Below, in pieces: positions 21,343 through 32,814 of a DNA stretch of 64,000 nucleotides. The stretch comes from Gonapodya prolifera JEL478 (taxonomy: Eukaryota > Monoblepharomycota > Monoblepharidomycetes > Monoblepharidales > Gonapodyaceae), in assembly GCA_001574975.1 (NCBI GenBank), contig KQ965734.1:769637-833636 (forward strand). The letters run 5' to 3'. Both the position numbers and the translations under genes were made by a program. The notes beneath the pieces are model-generated. The model worked only from the letters and a program-made list of their open reading frames with translations, ran no database searches and was not told the origin of the DNA. Within the stretch, counting starts at the first letter, position 1, and each line of letters opens with the position of its first letter.

Positions 21343-22432
21343 TCATGCCTTCTTCGTGCCACCAACTGCCCCCACGGCACGCCTTGCCGCATCTTCATTA
21401 TGCCACAACACGCACGAAAAGGAAGGTTTCGTCAGTTCGGGACGAGACATCCTCTCTCGCCGTACCAAACACATCAACTCACCAGCAACCTCCTTCATTT
21501 CCCAACGTCCCTCGGCTCGCTTGGATAATTCCTTGACCACTTTTCCCACATCAGAAGGGGCCGCGGACAGGTCAGCGACGACGAGGCGAGCGAGTTCATC
21601 GAGGGCGCCGGGGGGTGGGGTGGGCGGTAGGTAGGTCTGAAGTATGGCGAGCTGGAGTCCGGAGTGGGAGAGAAACGGGGGTGAGCGATGAATAATGGAG
21701 GGCACAAGTAACGTTTCCCCCCGATTTGTTTATACAACCCTCGAGAAGACCTTGGCTTTAGATATTCTTGTGCTCTTTAAACGCTGCTCTGCATTCAAGC
21801 CCTCGCGTTTCGGTCTCACGCACCTCATCGACTTCAGTCGCAGCAAGATCGTCTCGTTTCGCTTCTTCGTACTGCGCGATGGAGTCTTGCCGCCGCTTGA
21901 CAGCTGGGACGGCGGGAGATGATGGGTGAGTATGTGAGCAATCGAAGTTACGTTGGTAAACAAGAGGTAGTGAACGATGAGTGGTGCGGTACTCGTGTCA
22001 GCCGTCTGTCCATGCGTTTATTTGACAATCCGACTTGGATGGCACTGCAAACTCTGTCCCAGCAACACGATTCGACCACATTCCACCCGCTGGAGCATTG
22101 AATCAGTGCGCCGGGTGCTCACCTTTCCTGACGATTGTCATCAAGTCCTTTGGAGGCCCTTGACCGCTCTTTTCGGCGTAGGTAATGTCTGAGAGCAGAG
22201 ATTTCACCACAGACACTCTGACTTTCGATTTTTCACGCATCGCTGTTTTGAGATCGGACTTCAGGCGCGAGAGAAGGTCGTCTTGGGTGTCAGACAACTT
22301 GGACGAGGATGCATTGAACGCGCGGGAGACGAAAGAGAAGGATGCGTTGGGTGACGGGAAGAAGTGGTGGGGTGCGATGAAGAGAGAGCGAGGACCACGG
22401 GTTGCGCACGCAAGGAGGCGGCGCGGAATCAT
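21343..22432 (-). CDS. AIM41: Aim41 / YqeY-like mitochondrial protein
   Basis: Minus strand. The N-terminus MIPRRLLACATRGPRSLFIA is Arg-rich and lacks acidic residues, as in a mitochondrial presequence. The mature part is the YqeY fold: LLSRLKSDLKTAMREKSKVR, VVKSLLSDITYAEKSG, RRQDSIAQYEEAKRDDLAA and LAILQTYLPPTPPPGALDEL, followed by SAAPSDVGKVVKELSKRAEG. Junctions at RKG/AVKRR, VDE/LAIL and VAG/DAARR are all in phase with GTGAGC, GTGCGT and GTGAGT donors. The family resembles the tail domain of GatB amidotransferase; its function in fungi is not settled. Confidence 0.85.
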
Positions 22433-23163
22433 TTTATGTACAAGTGACGTGTGACTGTGGTCACTATTCCTTGACCAAAAAGAGTGGATGTGTGCATCTT
22501 GTACGCGTAGATGAATCATCTGTTGGAACGTGAGTATTTTAATAAATGCCGAATCAAGGATGAGAGTTTGCACATGTGAATCTCAACGCTTATGTAACAA
22601 ACAACTTTCACAGCAGAGGTAATTTTTCTGCGCGTGGTTTCCGTCAAGATTCATGATGTGCCCCCTTCATTCATTGAATTTGATTGCGTGGTGCAAATCG
22701 GTTGAGCAGTGCACAGCGGCTCGAACCAACCCAAACCATCCCCATAACTTCCTGATTCGTGAGTTTTCACCATCATAACCGCAAGGACTCCCTCCATTTC
22801 CTCTTCTGCTTGCCAATTTGTGGCAACTTGCTGCGATCGCAACCAGAATTCCGGGCACTTCAATCTCCTCCCTGCCGAAAGCGGCTACGGACGCGAGGGA
22901 GGGAAAAATGAAAGGGGAACGGACGCAAAAGATGCTTTGCCTAATGATGACCCGGCTCTGTGCTTTGTAGGCTCCATCGGGGCGGGAATCAAGCCTCCAG
23001 TGCGGAATCAATAAGGGTAGCAACACACCACGACGCAACGGGACCCCAAGCCTCGATACAGTTTGCGGTTTATTCACTACAACACCCTTTTGAATTGCAT
23101 CCCTATCAACCTGCGTGTCCACTGTGCCGTCTCCCCAAACCTCGAAAGGCGAACACACCTGAC
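22433..23163. promoter_or_regulatory. Divergent intergenic region
   Basis: A gap of 730 bases between the Aim41 start and the next plus-strand gene. A minus-strand open frame at 22667-23182 (171 codons) overlaps it but has no recognisable motif and no coding neighbours, so I treat it as chance. Confidence 0.5.
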
Positions 23164-25420
23164 ATGCTTGATTCGTTCTCATTTAGGGGTCAGTACACTC
23201 CCGATCTACTTTCTTTGATTCCAACCCTTAATTCGAATCGTTTCCACACAGCCGACCTTCCCAGAACCCGCCCCTCGTCCCCCCCGACTCCACCACCTCT
23301 CGCATCCCCCGCGCCCGTCAAGCGCTCCCCCACCGCGTACCCTACGCTCGACTTCTTTTCAGAAATCGACATATCCAACGCTGACTGGGACGCGTCGGAT
23401 GCAATGGACGCCATCCAAATCTTCACTGTCCCCGCAAGGTCCCCTGGACATCCTCTGCAAGACGCCGTGGCAAGAGTGCCCGCCCCGCCACCATCCCATC
23501 GAAAGATTGAGGAGTCTCCGGCCCGGGACGACGAGGCCGAGTACTTTGATCGGGGCTTTAGTCAGTTGGAGGATGTGGATGATGGTGATGTTCCGGTGAA
23601 GAAAAGGAAGATGGAGCATGGGAGGAAGGTGAGCTACGATGGTGGGATTGTATAGCGGCTTTTTGGCAAAGGAGGATTGAAGTCGCGGTTGAAAACACGT
23701 GATTTCGCTTGCGGGTATTCGGAGTGCCAGGATTTGGTGTAGAAGTCAGCATCGTCGGATGGTTCCCGAGTGCACCGATCTTACCCGTCCTTCAGAAAAT
23801 CTCAAACCAATCTTCTCCTCTTTGGTGCAGCCCACACCCCTCCCCAGCCCCCCACGCTCTACCCCCGACGATCCAGACCTTGACAACGACAAGGAGAACC
23901 ACCCTTCTCCGAACCAGATGTCGCCCTCGTCACGTTCCCGCCTCATCAGAGTTGTCCCACCCACACCCCGAACGCCTCCTAGGAAGACCGCAGCTCGTAC
24001 ACACCCGCGCAAACCAGGGGCGCTTTCGTCCGCAGCGGCACTGGCGGCATTAAGAGGTCCTGCCGTCTCGTCAGCCCGGCGGGACAGACAAGGAAACAGG
24101 GAATGGGAAGATATGGATGTTGAAGTGGAAGTTCCGAGCCGGGGACCTGGCGCGGGGGAGCAAAGGGTGGCAAAAGGCTGTATTGATGAAATGACCGGCA
24201 AGGGAGTTGAAATGGACGAAGAAGACGGGGTGATTGTGCGGGTTGCTATTGTGAGGGGCGATGTTGCATCGGACACTTCTGTTCTGCCTGTGTCGCCTGC
24301 CTTGCCCCGCTCGGACTCTCCCGTGGTCCCCACACCCACTGCACCCCCCAGCCCCACATCGCCAACGATTACCATTCCCGATCTAGCCACGGAGGACGAT
24401 TCAGACTCGGATTCGGACCACGGCGGAGCGCCGCGGGGTATTAGGCGGGTTGCAAGGTCGCCTCCAAGGAGCAGAGCAGCGCAACGTAGCGGCGGGAAAG
24501 TCCTACCGCGGATAGGCCGTACTCTTCCTCCTGCGAGACCGGCATTTAGGGGCTTGGTGGCGGGGGAGGCTGGGGTGGAGAAAAAGGGGGGGATGGGCCA
24601 TGGCGGAACAGGAATGAGGAGCTTTGATGCTGACATGGAGAAGGAAAGCAGTGAGGCGAGGGCCAAGACGAGGGATGCGGACCAAGTGGGGGGTGTTTTG
24701 CGGGGTTTTCCTTCCGCGCCCTCCCCAGCCCCAAGGATGACCCCTGCTGGTGTGAAACGTAAGCGACCACCCCCTCTTCCCACAGTGGCGGTACCGCGCA
24801 GGGCTGAGCGGCGGCAGGAATCGACTAAGGATAACTCATGCTCCAGCACGGATGCAGACGGCGCTTCGGTTCCCCCCCGATCTCAAATACCCCATTCCCC
24901 CTTGCGCACCAACTCACCTGTCTGTTGGTACCACTTGGTCAACTCAGAGGACGATGAGGAGGAGGACGATTTGGCTCCTCCTGGGATACGCTTCATCCCG
25001 GCCCCTCCTCCTCCCATACGGGTGTGGTCTATCGCCAGGTTGGCCCAACTGGCTGGAGCCGCAGTAAAAGTGCGCACCAGGGAGGCCACCGAAGAAGCCC
25101 GATCAGAGCCTCCAGAGGCCCCCCCTCACCGTCGTGTTCGGGCACTGCCCGGCCCGGAGAGACGCGCAATGGCCGAAACTGAGTCCTTGATAAAAGAGTT
25201 TGCGGATGTGGAGAAGATGACGATGCGGAAGGACATGAGAGGAACTCCGCGGGAAGGGTGTGCGGAGGTGGCAGAGATGTGGAGGGGAAAGCTTGGGTGG
25301 GACGGAAGCCAGGGCGGAGAGTGGAGGTGGTGGGATTGGGGAAGGACGATGGAGACGTTTTCTATGGATTCGATGATGCAGACTGGTGAGTTGGGTCGTG
25401 GGTGTGAGGCGATGTGAAGC
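23164..25420 (+). CDS. Unknown disordered Ser/Pro-rich protein
   Basis: I do not recognise this family. A first coding block (23164-23628) starts MLDSFSFRGQYTPDLLSLIP and ends in a basic KKRK stretch before a GTGAGC donor. A second block, open from about 23830 to 25417, is rich in Pro, Ser and charged residues, including DNDKENHPSPNQ, VVPPTPRTPPRKT and acidic DSDSDSDH. Several Ser/Thr-Pro-x-Arg/Lys sites would suit cyclin-dependent kinases (inference). The join between blocks (about 23629-23830) and the 3' end are unresolved: a good donor at 25386 suggests a further exon that I cannot place. The composition suggests a nuclear regulatory protein. Confidence 0.5.
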
Positions 25421-26082
25421 TTGTCTCACAAATATTTGATGTGATTAGCGCCATCCCTACAACGTGCCCGCAAGAATTTACTCACGCAGATTGCCCAGCG
25501 CATTCGTTGCGCCACCCTTCCCCCTATACGTCGGGCCCGCCTTGAACAGCAACGTATCACCCTCCGCCATGTGATTGCCCAAGGGGGGAAACGTAGCGGT
25601 AATTTGAGCACAACCACCTCCAGTGAGACTGGCGCTGAGGGACTCGCGAACGAATCGGCAGGGAAACCGCCTGCTGTCGCGATGGTGGCCAGTAGTGACG
25701 GATTGCAGCAACCCTTGGTAGTCATGCCCAAGAGCGGACCGGGTGCAAGAACGGCTGTGACAGTGGGAAGGAAAGCGCTGGCGGAGTTTCGGTTCAATCC
25801 ATCCGTGCGGAGATTAAAGGAAGGGAAGGATGCCGTAGTGATCAGCAAGGAGAGGGAAGGAACGGGTGGTGTCCAAGCAGAGAAAGCCGAAGGGCCCAGC
25901 GAAGAACTGTGTCCGTGGGGATGAAAGTGGACCTGTGAAGTCTAAGTGCGCGGGATGCTCTGAATACCAGTGTTTGGGGGGGGACATGTCTTTTCTTGTT
26001 TGTCTTTGCAATACAATTGAATTATCCTTCTTTTTTTTTTCGATGGCAAGTGAATGTTGAAGGAAAATCGGAAACGAAAATA
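25421..26082. other. Unresolved stretch, open on both strands
   Basis: Both strands have open frames. On the minus strand, 25478-25711 contains GNHMAEGDTLLFKAGPTY and GKGGATNALGNLR, which reads like real protein and ends at a GTGAGT donor. On the plus strand, 25571-25924 could be a 3' exon of the gene before. I cannot choose between them or name either. A run of T at about 26031 precedes the transposon-like element. Confidence 0.3.
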
Positions 26083-26219
26083 CTGAAGTCTGACCTGACC
26101 CTTTGCCTGAAGTCTGACCTCGACTCACTGAAGTCTGACCATTGTGCTGAAGTCTGACGCGCCACCCTGAAGTCTAACTTTCACCCACTGAAGTCTGACC
26201 GGCCACCCTGAAGTCTGAC
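26083..26219 (+). repeat. Left array: seven copies of CTGAAGTCTGAC
   Basis: Copies start at 26083, 26107, 26128, 26147, 26167, 26188 and 26208. Six are exact and the fifth has one change (TAAC for TGAC). Spacers of 7-12 bases differ in sequence. The step is close to two helical turns, placing all copies on one DNA face. Confidence 0.93.
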
Positions 26220-27026
26220 CTCCGTATCCAAGAAACGTGGAGAGCAGCGGTGTTTTATTGTAGCATTCTTCTTAAGTGTTTTGCGAACTAGTTTGTACCA
26301 AAATCGTGGAGGAGATTATGTCGAACGAACACCAGCCAGTGAGAACTTCTACTATACAAAACCACAAGAGCTCTTCATTGTACGGTGTAGAGAGAAGGGC
26401 TCAGGGTAGAGTAGAAGTTAGCTTATCGGCGAAACGACTGTGATGCTGATCAACCGGGGGTGCTGGCGCACGCGCTGGATTTGTATTGGGACCTGACATA
26501 CACTACGTGTACGTGCACAGCATTACTTTTTCCTAACTTAAAGTGACTTGCCGGGTCACACCCACACTTATGCTGGGAGGGCTCAAAGGAATAGCCTGTG
26601 GGATTTGGGATTACAGCACTCGACACTTGGCGTGACCCACTGCTTCGTGCCAAGTTGGTTGTACGTAAAAGCATGCACGTTTCGCAAACGGCGGTAACGC
26701 GCTGTCGCACCAGCATAGATATAATCTCGAAAGGCGGTCAGTGGTGTGTACCTTATGTATCTACTTGGTGGCGTGCCAACGACAGTATCTCATCACCATA
26801 AGACAAGGAAGGTAGCCATGTTAGATATTATCACTAATATCTGCTCCCATTCATGCAGACTAACTGCCGCCCAAAGTCCAGAAGAAAAGTTGAAGAGTCC
26901 TGCAAGTCTCCAACTGTGCCAGAAGTGCGGACAATCGGACTTCTCACAATTGCACAGGAAGTTATGCAGTCTTCTTAGACTGTATGGATATAATCAATAA
27001 AATCAGAGATGAAGCTTTGTAGACAT

Positions 27027-27240
27027 TTAAACCGCGACGAACTCCAAATGAACCTTCGACGCCAACCGAAGTTGCTTTTCCTCCCCTTGGAAATCGATTT
27101 TGCGGTAATGGAACGGCGTTCCGTTTTCCACCACGACAGAGCAATCCGCCTACAACGACCACGCGCCCCTGACTTCCTTTGTCTCCTGCGCGAGCACGCC
27201 GTCCTGGTCCGTGACGTTCCACCATACGCAGTGACACAAC
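27027..27240 (-). pseudogene. Protein-coding fragment inside the element
   Basis: On the minus strand one frame reads VWWNVTDQDGVLAQETKEV, then GAWSL, a TAG stop, and in the same frame DCSVVVENGTPFHYRKID and QLRLASKVHLEFVAV to a TAA at 27027. Apart from the single stop it reads like a conserved domain, but I do not recognise it. It lacks an obvious start. It may be a captured host gene piece, as transposable elements often carry, or a short gene whose intron I misread. Confidence 0.4.
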
Positions 27241-27327
27241 TAAATTTTACCGTAAAAGAATTGCCATAACCCGCCACAATGTAGCGCTTTTTCTCCTGAG
27301 CTCGCTGTCAGATTTTGACTCATCAAA

Positions 27328-27486
27328 GTCAGACTTCAGTGTTTGAAAGTCAGGCTTCAGGAGGCGGGTGAGACTTCAATGTAATTTAGGTCAGACTTCA
27401 GTACAAGAGTCAGACTTCAGTGCTATAATTTCAGACTTCCGTGGGTCAAGGTCAGACTTCATGAACCCTTAAATGTCAGACTTCAG
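27328..27486 (-). repeat. Right array: about eight copies of GTCAGACTTCAG
   Basis: Copies lie near 27328, 27349, 27368, 27390, 27409, 27430, 27451 and 27475; about four are exact and the others differ at one to three positions. They are the reverse complement of the left array word. The two outermost copies are 24 bases apart, as on the left, which makes the arrays mirror images. Confidence 0.9.
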
Positions 27487-27719
27487 TATCTTTCAATGGG
27501 AAAACGATGACCAAGTTTTTCGGCTAAAGCGTTTAGGAGACTGAACTTCGAGAGCAAGCAACAGGGTTGAGGAAAGCAATGCGACTCGATCGCATCGCTC
27601 ATCACGCCAGAGTCGCTCACGTCAACCGAATCTTCATCGCCACTCCCGCGGCGAGTCCATTTGGCTTCCACACCAAAATTGGGACGATCACACCATTCTC
27701 CTCCACCTCTGCTTGCCAC

Positions 27720-28249
27720 ATGCCACCCAACAAGAAACTCACCGTAGATGAACGATCCGCTGCACTTTCTGAGCTGGGAGCGACAGGATGGGTCGACACG
27801 AGTCCTGAAAGGGATGCAATCCGAAAGAAGTACAAGTTCGCCGACTTCAACCAGGCTTTCGGTGCGCTTTATGGCAGCCTCTTGCCAAGAATATAATGCC
27901 AATACTTGCTCAACGCATTTTACATTTGTTTTCCTTCCCTGGATAGGATTTATGACAAGAATTGCTCTTCGGGCAGAGACTGTTGACCATCACCCCGAAT
28001 GGTTTAATGTGAGCTCCGCTCTTGTTTGCTAACAGAGCATAATCGTGAGAAATCAGCTCTTTGATGACGTAGGTGTACTCCACTGTGGAGATTACGTGGA
28101 CTTCGCACGACGCCAAAGGTAACAAGACGGCAAATCACGACTGATAAAAGGTTACAGAGCTCATGATATCCGCACTTGCAGGTTTAAGTAAGAGAGATGT
28201 AGAATTCGCCAAGTTTTGCGATAAAGTAGCCGCTGAGATGGGGTCATGA
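27720..28249 (+). CDS. Pterin-4a-carbinolamine dehydratase (PCD/DCoH)
   Basis: Dehydrates 4a-hydroxytetrahydrobiopterin, recycling the cofactor of aromatic amino acid hydroxylases. Exons 27720-27861, 27947-28008, 28073-28118 and 28182-28249 join in phase to 105 aa, the normal length. Family motifs are [34 protein letters not shown], the active-site run [26 protein letters not shown] and a final helix, [10 protein letters not shown]. An in-frame ATG at 27567 would add 51 residues with some presequence character, so a mitochondrial form is possible. The gene begins 232 bases past the right tip of the transposon-like element. Confidence 0.93.
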
Positions 28250-28699
28250 CCTTTCATTTGGTGTTTATGTACATGTAGAAAAAGAAAAAGTGTTTGGTTC
28301 AAGGGGTTGTACGTGTTCTACTGGTGAATTTGATGCGTTGAAAGTGACGCAGACAGATGCCGATGCAAAGCAACAGCGAGCTTTGCCGCGTACGGCCATC
28401 GTTTGCCGAATCTGTGTGGAACAGTTCAAGCTTTCTACTGCTTCTGACGAGGACATGATCTACTCACCCATCGAGTGCTTCCACTGATGAGTATACAAGG
28501 TCCAAAGAAGACTGCCGGTCAGTACCTGGGTTCCAGAGCATTTCGCAAGCCAGGGAGAAGACTGCGAAACCTGTCAAAGGGCACCCCATGTCCACCCAAT
28601 CCTCCTGGAACCGTTTGGCCGCATCCATGCATCTTAATCTTGAGTAAGAAGGTAGGATTGTGCGTCAGATTAGTTGCAATGAAAACAACAGAGTAAACC
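28250..28699. other. Intergenic stretch with one small open frame
   Basis: A plus-strand frame at 28290-28487 encodes 65 aa including TAIVCRICVEQFKLST, with one CxxC. It has no partner exon that I can see and no recognisable family. The stretch is the 3' flank of both the PCD gene and the convergent transcription factor. Confidence 0.35.
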
Positions 28700-30705
28700 T
28701 TACACAAGGGACATCGCCTCGAAAGCGTTCCTAAAGCGCTGCTCTAGATCGGTCTTTGGAAGCATTCTCTGCAAGATGTTGTGGAAATGAATTTGGATGG
28801 ATAACGAGCGACCCGCATGATAGTATAAATGATCAACGCTTCCCATTGGTGACGAGAAGGAAGTTTGGATTGAGGCCGGATCGAGAAAGAGGTGTGGGTT
28901 GGCTAATCGAAAATGTGTAAAAAGCTCAGCAAACTCCCAAGCATTACGACTCCCAGAACTCACATTCACGATGACGTTGAAGTTTCTGACATTCTGATAT
29001 TTTCCATCTGCATGTTTCGTCGGTCTCACCAGCGATGCCACTTATCGTGTTTCGCAGGGTTTCAATTCTCTGCTCTTGGGCAGCAAACATCATTGTGGCG
29101 TCGAGCAGCTGATACGTGTCCTCCATCCCTGGATATCTTTGTGGCTTGTTCTCAAACGCCACTTGGATCCACGTCCTATCGGGTGTCGCCGAGCGCAGTG
29201 TAGACATGGGGGAAATCTCCAAAATCGGGGATCTATCAGAAATTCCCGCAATTAAGCGATCCAGCCACCACAAAGCGAGATATGTCCGTCTGTTTTGCTC
29301 CGCGACAATCCATTCGAGCGTCTGTGATTGTTGCGGGAGCACTGTTTCTACGTCAAGTCGGAGCACCTTTGCGAGAGACAGCGCAGATCCAAGGTGGATA
29401 TTTGCAGCAATAGTGTTGGGCTCCGGTGCTGTCATGTAAGCAAGTGCAAGGTGAATGAGGCCCCAGACATGCTCGATAACTGGTACTGTTGTTTCGAGGA
29501 TGGTTTTAGAGAGAGCGCTAGACCTCTCGTGACAGAATGTCCGATCATAATAAACATCTAGATTTCTTCGGTCACTGGTAGCCTCCATAATGCTACCTTG
29601 CGCATGATGGAAAGGTGCTGCAAGCGTTAGCATGGTAAAAAGGAGAAAGGCGATTTTCTCCCGACGCTCAATGGCATCAGCGAGGAAAGTCTCGGGATGT
29701 ATAAATGGTGCATGTGGTGCGACATGAACAAAATATACCGGGAGGAGTGTAGCCAAGGCCTCCGGTGCCGGAGGATCCAAGTTGAGCTGCAAACACAGAT
29801 CACACGTCAACCCAAGGATCTCTTGTAAATGAGGCCCTACACCAAACTATTCAAGAGCTCTTACGTGCCTGCTGAGATGATATGACTGGTAAGTCCAGAG
29901 GCGTCGTTATGGCACCCCGAGAGCGAGGCGTTCCCGCCTCTTCAGAAGCTGCACTGCTCTCCTGACGTTCAGCCACTGGCGAAGTTCGCGAGACCATGTT
30001 GCGCATCTCAGATGCAAAATATTGATGTGGAATCGAAGCCGGAATGGGTGCTTCTGCTGACCTTGACGTTGTCGTCTCATGAGAATGATCCGCGAGCGGG
30101 AATTGCTCGTCATGGGGTCTCGGAGTAGTCGACAAAAGAGTTCGCGATGAGCTTATGCCGACAATGGCTGGCTGATCTAGGCTGACAGGTTCAAAAGTAT
30201 AATAGGGATCTTCATCCACCGCCGCCACCAATCCCTCACCGAGCGATGTCAACACAGAAAAGACTTTTCTCCGTACATCTGTCACAAGGAAGCGGTGGAA
30301 TATTCATCCCCGTTCTATCACACTGGCCATAGTCATTACCATTCGCAACAACGATGGGAATGTGTTAAAAGGCTTGTCGAACAAACTCCATCAACAAAGA
30401 CACTCACCGGAATGGATAACTCACGGCAGTTTGAGCATGCGGGGATCTTCTCTGTTAGCTTCCTTGGTGGTTGCGCGAATGACTGTTCCGGTCCCGGGGA
30501 GGTGAAGCTTGCCTCGCCCGGACTATCCTAAAGGGAAAGCAATTGAATTCACTGTGATGCAGAAAAATGGCGAAATAGATTGTTTGACAGTGCTGTAGAT
30601 TCCTCATACTGTGGAAGTCGAGGCATCGACCTGACGACCGCTACGAACGAGCTGTAGACCCACCGAAGGTTTCAGCTGATTCACGTCTGCATCTGGCTGC
30701 AACAT
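28700..30705 (-). CDS. Zn2Cys6 transcription factor with fungal-specific domain
   Basis: Minus strand. The first exon starts MLQPDADVNQLKPSVGL at 30705. The binuclear zinc cluster is split by an intron: IPACSNCRELSIP on one side and CDRTGMNIPPLPCDRCTEK plus a further Cys on the other, giving C-x2-C-x6-C-x11-C-x2-C-x6-C. A Ser/Thr-rich linker leads to the fungal-specific transcription factor domain: LLPVYFVHVAPHAPFIHPET, FLLFTMLTLAAPFHH, ANIHLGSALSLAKVLRLDVE and EQNRRTYLALWWLDRLIAG. Such factors bind CGG-type sites as dimers and often control carbon use or secondary metabolism. The junction near 29860 and the last part (28944-29041) change frame and are approximate. The target genes cannot be inferred. 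Confidence 0.82.
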
Positions 30706-32814
30706 CGAAATCGACAAGTGATGCCTTCGCCTCGATGCTCGTGATAGTGGATGACTTCGAGGAGAGACAACCTCCAGAACTCAAAACTCCTTCACGTTTC
30801 ACCGTTGACTTCGCACTACATCTTTTTCTTGATACCCTTCTCGGTTACGGTACATACCTCACTCAAATTCATGCGTTTCGAATAAACTTCAAGTTGGCGG
30901 CCAAGGTTCTCTCAGTTCAAAAAGGTAGACCAGGCAAGTCCTTTATCCCAGGCAGATGTGAGAAACTCTCCTACGGAGGGTAGCTTCTTTCTGAGAATAG
31001 ATGCCTCTTCGGCTATCAATACAGGGGCAAGACATCGTGACAGTGTCATCTTATTCGGAAAAGGGAAAGGGACGGCGTTGGAAAACTAATGGTAATAACG
31101 AGCAATTGTCTTCCTGCATCAGGATAATGGGAAAGCCACGAAAATTGCTGTGAGAAAGGACTTGTAACTTGCTCGTGACACAGTTCCAGCACAACAACAC
31201 AGGATTTTCATTGGTGCCAAGCGCTACAATTGCTTTCGCAAACTCAATTAATGAAGTGCGAGAAAGTCCACGTCCACTGTGTAGCGAACAGACACTTCAG
31301 TGTCTTCATTTGCCGCCTGGCTCACACGGAAACCGTTATCGTTCTGCTTGTGTGAGCAAAAGCAACGTTCTGGCGAGGGATATCTGCTTTCAGATTGCTT
31401 CATTAAAGTTCAGAATTTGGCGTTCCATTTCCTTTGGTGGGCCACCCTGGACAACGCTTCAGTTCTGAAATAGGAATGTGAGGAGAGCGCCAATTGGATC
31501 CTGTTTTGAAGATGCAAGGACTCGAAGATGCCTCTGTTTTGTAGGTGCAGACCATGAATGGTGGAGGTGTTCAGTGGGTTCGTGCGTTGTCGCCAGGCCT
31601 TCAAATCCGTGTGACTGGTCTTCGCTATCCGATGCCATCATTGTGTGAGAAGTTGATCGAACACAATCGAGTACAATGACACCCAAGATCCCGGTGATAT
31701 CCTAAGGAGGCGAGAACACGTCTTTCATCGAGAGGGGGGGAACTTGTGGTGGGCGGTGATTGTTGCTCAAAAGCACCTCAGTCCACCCCCACCGCTTTTA
31801 GGTCCGTATAGCCACAGGCACAGCAAGTTATGGTGTTGTGGATCGCTCGTTGGAAAAATCCAGACATAGTGCCACCGTCATCCCAGGACAACAACTTATC
31901 CTTGAAGTCTCCTAAGGACAAGCACTCAGTCTCTCAATGTTGGGCGAGATTAAAATGCTGGACGCCCCGAAATAGCAGCATCAAATGGTGTTTTAGGGTG
32001 ACCATGGAAAGGGAAAGTCTGCCAATGGCGAGTTGAATGGCAATCAATCAAATCATTATGAAGTTGTGATGCCACACTTCTTGTGGCTGGCTATCAGGCG
32101 AAACGATGCTTCACTTTCTAACGTGGGTCGCTGTGGTTGATTGTTGGGGGAAGGAATCTTTGTTGGAAGTGCAAAGAATGTTGTGGAACGGTAGGGAAAC
32201 GTCACGACTTCGAGCTCAAGATAAGCACATTGACCTTCACACGACTCACTATTCAAATCATTATTCAAGCCGACAAAGTTGTTGCCCAAGCGTTCTGTGC
32301 AGAAGTCCTGCTTGCGCTTGACAAGGCATGCGCGATTCTCCGGTTATCGACAACGGAATGACGTCGAAGGAAGAATCATGCTACAGCGAGGGTTCGCGAT
32401 GGATAAACATCCGACCACGTAGTACAGAAAAGTGGAGGAAGGCTTGGTATCGGGGATAGGAATGATGAACCAAGAATGAAAGGCACCATGTAAGGGAATT
32501 CAACCGGCTCTCTCCTGGCAGTCACACTTTACAGCTCGATAATACGGCGGCAATAATACCACACATATTCTCATAATTTTCACCAAGTCCTCCGTCGGCA
32601 TCGTATGTAGGAGAACTTCACCTCTCCCTCTCATTAAACTTACAGAAAGATCAATATTGTGTGGATGGATTAGCGTAAATGCCGAGGGGCCTCAAAAACT
32701 GACTAGTGCATGTTGTTTGTTGCGTGGCACTTGACTACCTATTCATATCATCCTCCCCGCGAAATCCCGAATCTCCTGCCCTTCTCCCCCTCCGTGTCTC
32801 CTACTCCTCTTTCG
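30706..32814. other. Gene-poor 2.1-kb stretch
   Basis: The largest gap in the window, more AT-rich than the flanks. The open frames are short (60-100 codons), on both strands, and none has a recognisable motif; the longest are 31169-31468 on the plus strand and 31459-31686 on the minus strand. It holds the promoters of the zinc-cluster factor and of EMC2. It could contain decayed repeats or a non-coding RNA, but nothing shows this. Confidence 0.55.

Larger units (their letters stand above)
26081..27488. mobile_element. Non-autonomous DNA-transposon-like element with mirrored repeat arrays
   Basis: About 1.4 kb. The left end is TA followed by CTGAAGTCTGAC and the right end is GTCAGACTTCAG followed by TA, so the tips are a perfect 12-base inverted repeat flanked by TA on both sides, as after Tc1/mariner-type insertion. 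The same 12-base word recurs inward from each tip, seven times on the left and about eight on the right in inverse orientation, spaced about 20-21 bases, but 24 bases between the outermost two copies on each side. No transposase is visible inside. Repeated subterminal words of this kind bind transposase in several superfamilies, so this looks like a defective element mobilised in trans. The TA flanks could also be chance. Confidence 0.75.

Noticed and set aside
22667-23182. 171-codon minus-strand frame
   Set aside because: No recognisable motif, no supported neighbours or splicing; it lies mostly in the intergenic gap.
23746-24849. 367-codon minus-strand frame
   Set aside because: Overlaps the longer plus-strand frame; high GC makes both open. 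No motif on the minus strand, although the plus-strand protein is also unrecognised, so this is a judgement.
26083-26219. CRISPR array
   Set aside because: The repeats are only 12 bases, spacers 7-12 bases, the genome is eukaryotic, and a matching inverted array lies 1.1 kb away; this is a transposon end structure.
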